Assembly (NCBI RefSeq): GCF_042685645.1
Contig: NZ_JBHUNX010000001.1
Span: forward strand, 1,302,001-1,366,000
Direction: 5' to 3'
DNA: 64,000 nt
Source of the DNA: Salininema proteolyticum
Lineage (GTDB): Bacteria; Actinomycetota; Actinomycetes; Mycobacteriales; Micromonosporaceae
Part shown: piece after piece, positions 25,843 through 33,030 of the stretch
How the letters are laid out: each line of letters starts with the position of its first letter
How positions within the stretch are numbered: position 1 is the stretch's first letter
Translations under genes and position numbers: made by a program
Notes under the pieces: generated by a model
The model's database searches: none
The model's input: only the letters and a program-made list of their open reading frames with translations
What the model was told of the DNA's origin: nothing

Positions 25843-27341
25843 ACGTTCTGTACAACACCACCTCTACCGCCACCGGCGCCGGCCGCGACGGCAAGGTCGC
25901 GACCCAGGATGGGCTCGAACTCGACCTCGCCATCCCCAAGGAGCTGGGTGGACCCGGCGGGGCGACCAACCCCGAGCAGCTCTTCGCCTCCGGTTACGCC
26001 GCCTGTTTCCACAGTGCCCTGCAGACAGTGGCCCGTGCGGCCAAGGTCAAGCTCGGCGAGTCGACCGTTCGCGCCACTGTCGGCATCGGAAAGGACGGCG
26101 AGGGTTTCGGCCTGACCGTCGCTCTCGGCGTCTCGGCGCCCGAGGTAGAGCGTGAGGCTCTGGAAGGACTCGTTGCCAAGGCTCACCAGGTCTGCCCGTA
26201 CAGCAATGCCACGAGGGGAAACATCGACGTGGAGATCTCCGTGGCCTGACGCTCCGGGGAGGACCTGTGCGAACGGCCTGATCGCCGAACGCTCGGGTGA
26301 ACGGGGGCAGGGCTTAGGCCTTGCCCCCGTTCTCATGCGTACAAGTCGACCTGACGGGGCGGGGGAGAATCTGGGGCCGATTCGAGTCTGGGCCGCCTCT
26401 AACCTGTCCAAGTCCAGGTTCTCCTGTGCGGCGATGTCGCGCCAGCTGCGGTTCTTGGTGCGTGGTTTGGTTTGTTCGGCGGTGCAGACGTCGCAGTAGC
26501 GGGTGTCGTTGTCGGTGGGGGTGTTGCAGGTCCAGCAGCGGTGGCGGCGTTGGGGCAGTCGGCCGTCCTTGAAGGGTGGTTCGAGGTTTCGGAGGCGGTC
26601 GAGGCGGTGTTTGATGACGCCGAAGGGATTGCGGACGTCTTCGGTGCGTGGGCCGAGCCACCGGCAGATGGAGGCGCTGTCCCACCCGGCCGACACAAGT
26701 CGGGCGACGTGGTCGCGGATGAATCTCCGGCCGCGCCCATGGATCTCCCAGAACTCCCCGACCGTCTGGAGCGCTTCCGCGAGAGCACCCTCATCGACCT
26801 CGATCTCGGGATCTGCCTCGGATCTGACCTCGACCTTAGCCTCTACCTGGGGATCGGCCTCGCCCTTGGTCGCTGCCGCTGGCATTGCCTCGCTGGCAGG
26901 CTCTGATGCAGGCGTTTCCTCCGAACCGGGTTTCGGCTCGTGGGTTGCCGCTGGGGAAGCGTTCCGGGCTGGTTCCCGAGTCGGACCATCAGCAGATTGC
27001 GGCGTTGTCGGTTCCCACTCTGAAGCGGACGTCGGCAGTGTGCGGTCCATTTCGGCGGAACCCATGATCGGAATGAGCTTGGACGGCAGATCGATCGAAA
27101 TGGTGAAGCTGTTGGGGCGCCGGTAGGCGCTGTGTCGCTGGACGAGGCCTTCGTCGGCGAGTCCGTTGAGCGCTCGCTGGACCGTGCGCTTGGAGAATCC
27201 AGAGAGCTCGGCGAGGGTCGTGACCAGCAGTCGGGGCGTAGTCGAGTCGCCGTCGGCGAAGGTGGCGAGGATGAGGAGGACGACCTTTTCGCGGCTTTTG
27301 AGGACACGATCACGGCATGCGGAAATCAGGTCTGGACGCAT
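25500..27341 (-). CDS. Rep/phage-like helix-turn-helix protein with zinc ribbon, 3' end lost
   Basis: The credible gene spans roughly 26330-27341 (about 335 codons). Residues 1-95 form a winged-helix domain (ATFADGDSTTPRLLVTTLAEL then GFSKRTVQRALNGLADEGLV). An Ala/Glu/Pro linker follows, then IRDHVARLVSAGWDSASICR and a zinc ribbon CWTCNTPTDNDTRYCDVC. This plan occurs in helix-turn-helix proteins of actinobacterial plasmids and integrative elements. No stop is met at the natural end. The frame instead runs antisense through the ohr terminator, ohr and most of ohrR to 25500, so the last 260 residues are very unlikely to be functional. The ATG has AAAGGAG 12 nt upstream. Confidence 0.5.
   Translation of the reverse strand: MRPDLISACRDRVLKSREKVVLLILATFADGDSTTPRLLVTTLAELSGFSKRTVQRALNGLADEGLVQRHSAYRRPNSFTISIDLPSKLIPIMGSAEMDRTLPTSASEWEPTTPQSADGPTREPARNASPAATHEPKPGSEETPASEPASEAMPAAATKGEADPQVEAKVEVRSEADPEIEVDEGALAEALQTVGEFWEIHGRGRRFIRDHVARLVSAGWDSASICRWLGPRTEDVRNPFGVIKHRLDRLRNLEPPFKDGRLPQRRHRCWTCNTPTDNDTRYCDVCTAEQTKPRTKNRSWRDIAAQENLDLDRLEAAQTRIGPRFSPAPSGRLVRMRTGARPKPCPRSPERSAIRPFAQVLPGASGHGDLHVDVSPRGIAVRADLVSLGNESFQSLTLYLGRRDAESDGQAETLAVLSDADSGANGRLAELDLGRTGHCLQGTVETGGVTGGEELLGVGRPAGSTQLLGDGEVEFEPILGRDLAVAAGAGGGRGGVVQNVHECSPSVCAVMDSVRASSVLFNSRRSSGASPAASAIWPGTQRISSRRSRDRSVRCTVTRRSSAPPRLFSTCPAASNRLSRGERVPESSRRAEPSSETVLPSDSQSASRTRYCG
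25839..26249 (+). CDS. ohr: Organic hydroperoxide resistance protein Ohr
   Basis: A 136-residue OsmC/Ohr-family thiol peroxidase that reduces organic hydroperoxides. The two catalytic cysteines are Cys56 in GYAACFHSAL and Cys119 in HQVCPYSNATRGN. Length is typical. It is translationally coupled to ohrR, which should release it when oxidised. A strong hairpin follows at 26299. The complementary strand of ohr and ohrR is an open frame continuous with the Rep-like HTH gene, which is treated as an artefact of that gene losing its stop. Confidence 0.95.
   Translation: MNVLYNTTSTATGAGRDGKVATQDGLELDLAIPKELGGPGGATNPEQLFASGYAACFHSALQTVARAAKVKLGESTVRATVGIGKDGEGFGLTVALGVSAPEVEREALEGLVAKAHQVCPYSNATRGNIDVEISVA
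26299..26332 (+). terminator. Hairpin terminator after ohr
   Basis: A 14-bp stem with one G-T pair (26299-26312 with 26319-26332), 6-nt loop and TCTC behind it, 50 bp past the ohr stop. Confidence 0.78.
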
Positions 27342-28073
27342 GATAGATTTGAACTCCTTTCTGGCCGCGCATCGCGCGACCAGTTTGATTTGGTGGAGGC
27401 GTCCAGGACCTAGTTTGGCGACAAGACCTGGGCGCCTTTTTCATTGCTTAGAGGTTCAACGAGCGGGATGCGGTCTGGTTACGGCCGTCCCTGTTTTTCT
27501 TTGCCGATTTTTCGCGAAGTGTTTGTACCGGTCACCGGTATTAACCCGTAAACCAGTACTGGATACCGGTAGGTGGGCCGACCTTGTCACCCTACGGCTC
27601 CGTGACGACGGCATTCCCGAGTGAATGCGGGATGGCCAGGGTGACAGCGGAGCGGACGAGAGGTGGTTCGATGGGAACCTGTCACCGTCCCTATTTCACC
27701 GATCCCCAGGGCCGCTCTATTTGCGGAGAGCCGATATCCTGGCGGCGATCGCAAGTTTCGTGCCAGCGTTAGCGATTGGTTACCCGATATCACTGCTTTT
27801 CTGATGTCCTCTGGGGCGCAGCGGATTGAGCCACATGGGAGGAGGCACGTCCCGAGGATGACAGCTAGCCGACCTATTCTTCATGGCCGAGGTTGTCCTT
27901 CAGAAGCCCAAAAAGCAAGGGAGCCAGGCAGACCTCAGGAGCATTGAGCCTGTCTTCATATGGATTCGGCCAGCACCGCAAGAGCCGCGGCGGAGACCGC
28001 GCTTCTACATGTTCTGGACGTCGTCGAGCATGAGGTGCAGGGTCCGTGCCCCTGTGGCACGGACACGACTGCT
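27342..28073. other. Gene-poor region with palindrome cluster
   Basis: A 730-bp stretch between the Rep-like gene and the HD hydrolase, both on the minus strand. It holds the ACCGGT palindromes at 27526-27570. A short plus-strand frame at 27671-27772 (33 codons, MGTCHRPYFTDPQGRSICGE start, GAGAGGTGG ribosome site) is possible but unproven. Longer frames here overlap the HD gene antisense and were not accepted. It may be a remnant of an integrated element. Confidence 0.45.
27526..27570. promoter_or_regulatory. Cluster of ACCGGT palindromes (operator or iteron-like)
   Basis: A perfect 7-1-7 palindrome TACCGGTCACCGGTA (27526-27540) is followed by CCAGTACTGG (27553-27562) and a third TACCGGT (27564-27570). 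The cluster lies about 185 bp upstream of the Rep-like gene in an AT-richer stretch. It could be an operator or a replication-type iteron site. Confidence 0.5.
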
Positions 28074-28643
28074 TTAATCGTTTGCGCGAGTGTGTTGCCA
28101 AGCGAGCGGGTCACCGTCGACGACGGCCTCCGCGATCCGCTTCGCCGATTCGGTCTTGAGAGCTTTAAGCGAGTTCTGCACCCACGGCTCCGTGGTCTGG
28201 AGGCCGGTGTGCTTGTACTCGATGGCCTGCACCAGGCACTCCAGTTTGTCGGCGTCCTTCGCGCATCGGGCTTCGAGCGTCTCGTTCGCCTCGAACTCCT
28301 CGACCGCTCCCTTAATTGCGAGCGCGGGCTCATCCGGGCACCCGGAGACCTGGTCGGCAGTAATGTCCTCGGCAGGCTTCGCGGAGAGGTACGCGCGGCC
28401 GACGTGGGGGATGTCGCCGATCCTGGTCTCGGGGATGTCGTGGACCGTGCCGAGGTAGCAGGTGCGGGCCGGGTCCGCGCCTTCCATGCTGGCGATGATG
28501 GAGCCGAGGAGTGCCACGCGGTGAGAGTGCTCGGCGATCGTCTCGGGATCCTTCACTCCGGCTATCCACCAGCCAGTGCGCTTGATGCGTTTCAGGTTCC
28601 CCATCTCGAACAGGAAATTGGCGATACCTGTGTAATCATGCAT
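28074..28643 (-). CDS. HD-domain hydrolase (HDDC2/YfbR-like)
   Basis: A 189-residue HD-superfamily phosphohydrolase. The metal-binding residues lie in ETIAEHSHRVALLGS, in TVHDIPETRIGDI and in the later AKDADKLECLVQAIEY. The closest known relatives are HDDC2 and YfbR 5'-deoxynucleotidases. The exact substrate is not evident. The ATG at 28643 follows GAGAGG at 7 nt and is preferred over an upstream in-frame ATG. It lies 62 bp downstream of the XRE regulator and is probably in the same transcript. Confidence 0.8.
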   Translation of the reverse strand: MHDYTGIANFLFEMGNLKRIKRTGWWIAGVKDPETIAEHSHRVALLGSIIASMEGADPARTCYLGTVHDIPETRIGDIPHVGRAYLSAKPAEDITADQVSGCPDEPALAIKGAVEEFEANETLEARCAKDADKLECLVQAIEYKHTGLQTTEPWVQNSLKALKTESAKRIAEAVVDGDPLAWQHTRAND

Positions 28644-28705
28644 AGTTTTGCCTCTCTGGGCAGCCTCGATATCCATAATAAATAGTCGGTTTAAGGGCCG
28701 ACCTA

Positions 28706-29869
28706 CTAGCGGAGTGCTGAAATCCTGGCGGTGAAGTCAGCGGCAAGCGTCGGCGCTCGTTCCTCCAGCACCGATTCGAGCTCTGCAGCCACCATGACTA
28801 GTGACGGTAGGCTTTTTCGAGCTCCGTCGAGCGCCTGCATGCCAAGAGAATGAGCCTCATCAGTCTCGCCTCCGTGCGCAGCGACCACGCCCAGGGTTAG
28901 TCGAGCCTCCGCCATGCGCATCGGGCTGAGGTCTTCGCCGTTCGGTCCAGTGCCTTGCCGAAGAACCTCGCGAGCGTGATCAGAGGCAAGGTCATGGGCG
29001 CCTGCGAGGCGGTAAGTGTCCATCGCGTAGAAGTCATGTTTGGCGGGATCCACTACGAAGTGGTTCTCTGGACGCTCGGGCAACGGCATTGACTCCAACA
29101 CCCGGCGCGAAGCCTCCAGCGCTTGCCTAACCTGCCGAGCGTCGCCTAGACGAGCAAGAGCCTTAGCCTCCTGCGATAGCAATTGAGCGGAGACGTAGTA
29201 GCCCTGCCCGGCATGAAGTCCGCCCTTCGTCTCCTTTAGAACTTCGTGGTATCGGCCCTGGGTGAGCTTGAACCATGCGGACATCTCATACGACCATGCT
29301 TCGATTTCTCGGTGGCCGGATTCCCGCGCTAGATCGTGTGCTGCGCGGCGAGTTGCTTCAGCTCCTCGGCGAAGGCCCATGTCGTATTCGAGACACCCGA
29401 CCAGGAGTGCGAGCCACCCGGTAGAGGCGAGTAGCTCTCGATGCTCCTTCAAGCCGACTGGCCGACGGAGGAGGCCCGCGGCCTCAGCTATGACCCTCTG
29501 AGTTTCTGCTCGGAGAACAGGCGCCGGCGTGTCCTTGTAGCGGCAGCACAGTTCGAAGGCGGTCGCTTCGAGTTGCTCCAGAGTCTGGGTCGATGTGTCG
29601 CTCGCTTTCAGCCGCTCGAGAAGCTCCACTGTTTCCAAAGGGCTCATGTCTCGGGCGTCGATGTTGTCGAGGTGCGCCACGCCGACGAGTTCGCCCTTTG
29701 CCTGGAGCGCTTTGTCGAGGTCTTGGACTTGTTGCGGGTTCGGGGTGTACTTGCCCGTCTCCCAGAATCCGATGTACTGTCGCGACCATCCCGACCGCTG
29801 GGCAAGTCCCATTTGGGACAGCCCTCGGCCGTTTCGCAGCCGCCGCAAGGTCTCTGGGAAGCTCGCCAT
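28706..29869 (-). CDS. XRE-family regulator with TPR-like C-terminal domain
   Basis: A 387-residue protein. An N-terminal helix-turn-helix (ETLRRLRNGRGLSQMGLAQR, then GWSRQYIGFWETGKYTPNP) is followed by about 300 helical residues with TPR-like repeats (YEMSAWFKLTQGRYHEVLKE, SQEAKALARLGDARQVRQAL). Regulators of this build often sense peptides or small ligands. The start at 29869 is favoured because AAGGA lies 6 nt upstream. It is divergent from the peptide/methyltransferase operon with only 60 bp between starts, so it probably controls that operon. Confidence 0.78.
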   Translation of the reverse strand: MASFPETLRRLRNGRGLSQMGLAQRSGWSRQYIGFWETGKYTPNPQQVQDLDKALQAKGELVGVAHLDNIDARDMSPLETVELLERLKASDTSTQTLEQLEATAFELCCRYKDTPAPVLRAETQRVIAEAAGLLRRPVGLKEHRELLASTGWLALLVGCLEYDMGLRRGAEATRRAAHDLARESGHREIEAWSYEMSAWFKLTQGRYHEVLKETKGGLHAGQGYYVSAQLLSQEAKALARLGDARQVRQALEASRRVLESMPLPERPENHFVVDPAKHDFYAMDTYRLAGAHDLASDHAREVLRQGTGPNGEDLSPMRMAEARLTLGVVAAHGGETDEAHSLGMQALDGARKSLPSLVMVAAELESVLEERAPTLAADFTARISALR

Positions 29870-29929
29870 TAGCATTCCTTAGCAGTCGTTCCGTTGACCG
29901 GCATCACACCTTTACCCAATCATAGACCC

Positions 29930-30193
29930 ATGGGACAGGTACAGATTACTCGTGGTGAGCTCTCGCACGATGGCACGTGGTTCGAATGGAACGCGATTCC
30001 CGACCGGCTGACAGTCTGGACTGCGGGCAGTAGCCGCTTGGTGATGAGTGCTGTCCTGGATGAGCCCCGACCCCCGCATTGGTACGGCGAGTGGGGCCAG
30101 CCGAGCTACGACGCGTGGCGGAGGGAGTTTTCCCGGGCGCTGGGCCTGGCCCTGTCCGATCACCCTCAGTTGAGAGGGCTCGTCGATGGATAA
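29930..30193 (+). CDS. Small protein of unknown function, first gene of the peptide/methyltransferase operon
   Basis: An 87-residue protein starting MGQVQITRGELSHDGTWFEW and ending HPQLRGLVDG, rich in Trp (WNAI, VWTAG, HWYGEWGQPSYDAWRR). It has no signal peptide or TM segment. The family is not recognised. The ATG at 29930 has no ribosome site, and TTGACC at 29894-29899 lies at a distance that would allow a leaderless message. It overlaps the 48-codon gene by 8 bp, so the genes are co-translated. It could be a peptide-recognition or leader-binding partner, which is only inference. Confidence 0.6.
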   Translation: MGQVQITRGELSHDGTWFEWNAIPDRLTVWTAGSSRLVMSAVLDEPRPPHWYGEWGQPSYDAWRREFSRALGLALSDHPQLRGLVDG

Positions 30194-30332
30194 ACGAGGT
30201 GACCGCAAATTTGGGGGCGAAGGCGCGAACAACCGCGACCCTCGCTCGGGCGGTTCGAAACGCGAGCACGGGCGGATCGTGAACCCCCGCCGCGACGAGG
30301 GCGGCAACCAAGGACGACACAGGAAGAAGTGA
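30186..30332 (+). CDS. 48-residue cationic peptide, candidate RiPP precursor
   Basis: The peptide starts MDKRGDRKFGGEGANNRDPR and ends EGGNQGRHRKK. It has 15 Lys/Arg against 7 Asp/Glu (net about +8), nine or more Gly, almost no hydrophobic residues, and Asp at positions 2, 6, 18 and 37. The ATG at 30186 has an excellent ribosome site GAGAGGG at 7 nt spacing, overlaps the upstream gene by 8 bp and ends 7 bp before a PIMT-type methyltransferase. Cationic, Asp-containing precursors next to a PIMT homologue are the hallmark of imiditide-type RiPPs, where an Asp becomes an aspartimide. Which Asp is modified cannot be read from sequence. Confidence 0.65.
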   Translation: MDKRGDRKFGGEGANNRDPRSGGSKREHGRIVNPRRDEGGNQGRHRKK

Positions 30333-30339
30333 ACCCCTT

Positions 30340-31374
30340 ATGAATAAGCACTGGGCCGCGATGGTGGACGGACTCCGAGACGAAGGCGTCCTCTCTCCCG
30401 AATGGGAGGAACCGTTTTCGAAGGTCGATCGAGTCTACTTCGTGCCGAACGTGGACAAGCACCGCGCCTACGAGCTGGCGCCCATCGTGACCCAGCGCTC
30501 GGACGATCGGCGCTCGCTCAGCTCGTCGTCCGACCCCATCGTCATGGCCGAAATGCTCCAGGCACTCGACCTCGAACGCGGGCAGGACGTCCTCGAAATC
30601 GGTACCGGAACGGGCTATAACGCGGCGCTGCTGGCGCACCGGGCCGGCGGCGCGCACGTCCTGTCAATCGAGATCGACCCGAGCGTCGCCCGCATGGCCG
30701 TCGCCAACCTGACCGCCGCCGGATTCCCCGAAGTCGCCGTGCTCACCGGCGACGGCACCAAGGGCTACGCCGGGGCCGGACCCTACCAGCGCGGGATCGT
30801 CACACACGCGGTATCCGCGATCGCGCCGGCATGGCTGGAACAACTCGCGCCGGGTGGTGTCCTGGTCGTGCCGTGGGAGAACACGCTCATGTCGCAGACG
30901 ATCCTCCGCCTGGTGAAACTCGACGACGGGACAGCGAAGGGCTGGATGGTGGGGGAATGCGCGTTCATGTGGGACCGCGCGCAAGACGAACCGATCCCAC
31001 ACGTCAGCATCGAGGACGGCCGAGCGATGACCACCCGCATCCCTCCGCATTATTTTGGAGAGGTCGCCTCGATAGACCTGTGGATCGCCGACCGCGTCCC
31101 GGGACTGCACATGTGGCCGCTCAATGGGCCCGGCTCGGATCTGCTGTTTACCCGCGGCGAGAAGTGGGCGGTGCTGGAGCGGGAACCGCTCCGCGAAAGC
31201 TGGTGGAACGTCTGCACCGCCAACGAGCCGCTCTGGCAGGACATCGAGGACGCCCTACAGGCATGGCTCGATGCCGACCAGCCCAGCTACAAGGACTGGC
31301 CGGTGACGGTGGCTGTAGACGGCACTGTGTCCGTCCAGACCGGCGTTCAGGTCGACGGAGGCTCGCGTGTCTGA
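30340..31374 (+). CDS. Protein-L-isoaspartate O-methyltransferase-like enzyme, RiPP-tailoring type
   Basis: A 344-residue SAM-dependent methyltransferase. The SAM-binding motif I is EIGTGTGYNA at residues 86-95, followed by VLSIEIDPSVARMA, VLTGDGTKGY and APGGVLVVPW, the order of the PIMT family. The pre-motif region LSSSSDPIVMAEMLQAL matches the substrate-binding loop. It is about 130 residues longer than housekeeping PIMT (about 210), with an added C-terminal domain, as in RiPP-associated PIMT homologues. It is sandwiched between the 48-codon peptide gene (7 bp gap) and an 82-codon gene (8 bp overlap). The inferred role is methylating an Asp of the peptide to give an aspartimide. Confidence 0.82.
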   Translation: MNKHWAAMVDGLRDEGVLSPEWEEPFSKVDRVYFVPNVDKHRAYELAPIVTQRSDDRRSLSSSSDPIVMAEMLQALDLERGQDVLEIGTGTGYNAALLAHRAGGAHVLSIEIDPSVARMAVANLTAAGFPEVAVLTGDGTKGYAGAGPYQRGIVTHAVSAIAPAWLEQLAPGGVLVVPWENTLMSQTILRLVKLDDGTAKGWMVGECAFMWDRAQDEPIPHVSIEDGRAMTTRIPPHYFGEVASIDLWIADRVPGLHMWPLNGPGSDLLFTRGEKWAVLEREPLRESWWNVCTANEPLWQDIEDALQAWLDADQPSYKDWPVTVAVDGTVSVQTGVQVDGGSRV

Positions 31375-31615
31375 CTCGACGATAATCACCTACGAGGGCC
31401 AGAAGTTCGAGGTGAGCGTGCTCCGCCCCGAGGAGAATCTCACCATGGTCTCCGTCCTCACCACTGATTGCCGTTTCGCTCTGTCGGTGAATTTCGAGGG
31501 CCGGGAGTTGCCGACCACCACCTACGGCCTGGCAATCAAAAACCGGAGCCGGGCATGGCGGGACGGCCTCCGCCGCGAGGCGCTCGCCGCCGCACAGCTC
31601 GATTCGCACCCGTGA
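31367..31615 (+). CDS. Small protein of unknown function, last gene of the peptide/methyltransferase operon
   Basis: An 82-residue protein, MSDSTIITYEGQKFEVSVLR at the start and RREALAAAQLDSHP at the end. The predicted fold is mostly beta with a C-terminal helix, without TM or signal peptide. The GTG start at 31367 follows GGAGG at 5 nt and overlaps the methyltransferase stop by 8 bp, which indicates co-translation. The family is not recognised. It is conserved in position only by inference. Confidence 0.6.
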   Translation: MSDSTIITYEGQKFEVSVLRPEENLTMVSVLTTDCRFALSVNFEGRELPTTTYGLAIKNRSRAWRDGLRREALAAAQLDSHP

Positions 31616-31622
31616 GTTGGGG

Positions 31623-31733
31623 ATGGAAATAGGGAACGTGAGTCTCGTGTCGACACCAAGGCCTACAGTAGACGAGAACGTCGGCGACCTCTTGAAGCCG
31701 CACGAAGCCCGGGTGCTGCACTTCATGGCATAA
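31623..31733 (+). CDS. Possible 36-residue peptide behind the operon
   Basis: A short frame, MEIGNVSLVSTPRPTVDENV at the start and ARVLHFMA at the end, begins 7 bp behind the 82-codon gene. There is no clear ribosome site for the ATG. A GTG at 31638 with AGGG upstream is an alternative. It could be a further small operon member or chance. Confidence 0.25.
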   Translation: MEIGNVSLVSTPRPTVDENVGDLLKPHEARVLHFMA

Positions 31734-31805
31734 TATATTAAATCGTGACAATATGTAAGCAACGCTTGCGCGGTCAATATATCTTCCGGCTGGTACTCTC
31801 GATAT

Positions 31806-32177
31806 ATGCCCCACTCTGAGGAAATTTCCAGCTTTGAGAAGGCAATAGCCAGACGCAGATTCCCCACTGCTGTGTCAAAGATCAGCCAATTGACGGTTCT
31901 ATGGATTCTCACTCCGATTATCGGTTTCCTTGCTTTCGCAATAATGTTCTCGATGGCCGGTATCGTCCAAGAGTCCCGTCATTATCAGTGGCTAATGATT
32001 CTCGTTTTCGCCGCAGGGACCGGAATAGTGTTTATCGCCATGCCCAGCCTCGTCACTCGCATCGCCCACAAGGCCGGATATGCGAAGACTGCCGGCTTGT
32101 ACGGGATGGGCGCTCTCGTATCAGCTACTGCTGCCATCTGGATGTTTATTCGACTTTTCGAGCTGGGGCAGGCATAA
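31806..32177 (+). CDS. Small multi-pass membrane protein
   Basis: A 123-residue protein with three to four predicted TM helices: VLWILTPIIGFLAFAIMFSM, WLMILVFAAGTGIVFIAM and LYGMGALVSATAAIWMFIRL. The N-terminus MPHSEEISSFEKAIARRRF is cytoplasmic and partly basic. No family was recognised. Upstream lies an AT-rich stretch (about 31725-31800) with the palindrome GCAACGCTTGC at 31759-31769, probably its promoter. GC content is well below that of the core genes, as in the rest of this accessory region. Confidence 0.6.
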   Translation: MPHSEEISSFEKAIARRRFPTAVSKISQLTVLWILTPIIGFLAFAIMFSMAGIVQESRHYQWLMILVFAAGTGIVFIAMPSLVTRIAHKAGYAKTAGLYGMGALVSATAAIWMFIRLFELGQA

Positions 32178-32552
32178 TTCAGTTCGGTTCCGCGTTGCCG
32201 GGGATCAGAGTTTCATGAACGCCCTGTGGACATCTCTGTTCTCCATCGCGGGATTCCGTGACTGCCGGGAATACGAACGCGACGATAGAAAGAGGTGATC
32301 AGCCATCAAGAACGGAAGGATTTGGGCCGGGTTCGCCTCGCACAGTTCGAGTTCATTGAAGCCGATCGCAACCGCCACTGGATGCAGAAAGTACAGGGGT
32401 GACTCACGCCCGACGAGTTTGAGGCGCAAGACCGGGTAGAGTTCACCCGCGCTACATAATTATAACGCGAGAGTATATACTGTACCGCTCGCCCTTCATT
32501 TTGAGCGAAGGCTGAAGTGATGGACTCGGGTGACAAGGTGAGATGGTGAACC
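32178..32552. other. Spacer with a broken small frame
   Basis: A 375-bp AT-richer gap. It includes the interrupted frame at 32295-32459 and a palindrome AGTATATACT at 32472-32481 about 70 bp before the next gene, possibly part of its promoter. Nothing else is supported. Confidence 0.45.
32295..32459 (+). pseudogene. Short frame interrupted by an in-frame TGA
   Basis: From GTG 32295 the frame reads MISHQERKDLGRVRLAQFEF, then IEADRNRHWMQKVQG, a TGA at 32400-32402, and continues in the same frame as LTPDEFEAQDRVEFTRAT to a TAA at 32457. The two halves look like one amphipathic helical peptide with a nonsense codon, so it is probably a gene remnant. The family is unknown. Confidence 0.35.
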
Positions 32553-32909
32553 ATGGGTTACTTGTTCGAGCACGGAGACGAGACTATATGGGCTCCAAGT
32601 ATGCGCGTCGGAAGGTGGTACGTGCACGCGGTCGAGGGTCTGGAACGGGAAATCGGGCAGCCTGCGGGCGTCCGGGACAACCATGATGATTTCATCTACA
32701 TTGACAGGGACGTTCTGGACGCGTTCATTCGAGCCGTAGTGTCGTCGGGGCTCTATCGCCATCCCGTCGGTAACTCCCTTCTGTCGGGTGTAGTGGTAGT
32801 GAGCTTGGAACTGCTACGGCGAAGCGGTGGCGATATCGAACTGATCTGTGCGGAAGTCGGGGTACCGATCGACGAAATTGATGCGGTATTCCGAGGGATG
32901 CCTCAGTGA
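32553..32909 (+). CDS. Small soluble protein resembling DUF6086
   Basis: A 118-residue protein, MGYLFEHGDETIWAPSMRVG at the start, with the stretch WYVHAVEGLEREIGQPAGV, then DDFIYIDRDVLDAFIRAVV. The order of a FEHGDETIW-like N-terminus, a REIGQPAG turn and an IDxDVLDAF helix resembles DUF6086 proteins of streptomycetes as far as memory allows. That family has no firm function, and an immunity role has been considered for similar small proteins. The ATG at 32553 is preceded by AGGTGAG with a long spacer. Confidence 0.55.
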   Translation: MGYLFEHGDETIWAPSMRVGRWYVHAVEGLEREIGQPAGVRDNHDDFIYIDRDVLDAFIRAVVSSGLYRHPVGNSLLSGVVVVSLELLRRSGGDIELICAEVGVPIDEIDAVFRGMPQ

Positions 32910-33030
32910 CATCAGCCGCCACGCGGGAACCATTGTGAAGTCGAAGATTAATCATTGAGATAGCGACTATGGGGTCCTGGTCGATGACTACAAGTTTCGC
33001 AGAATAAGGAGAGGGATTCCGCGACCTTTG

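Noticed and set aside
27960..28685. Plus-strand frame of 241 codons opposite the HD hydrolase
   Set aside because: The HD gene on the minus strand has clear motifs and a ribosome site. The plus frame has neither.
30079..30282. Plus-strand 67-codon frame over the peptide gene
   Set aside because: Different frame from the coupled 48-codon gene, without a ribosome site, and overlapping the upstream gene.
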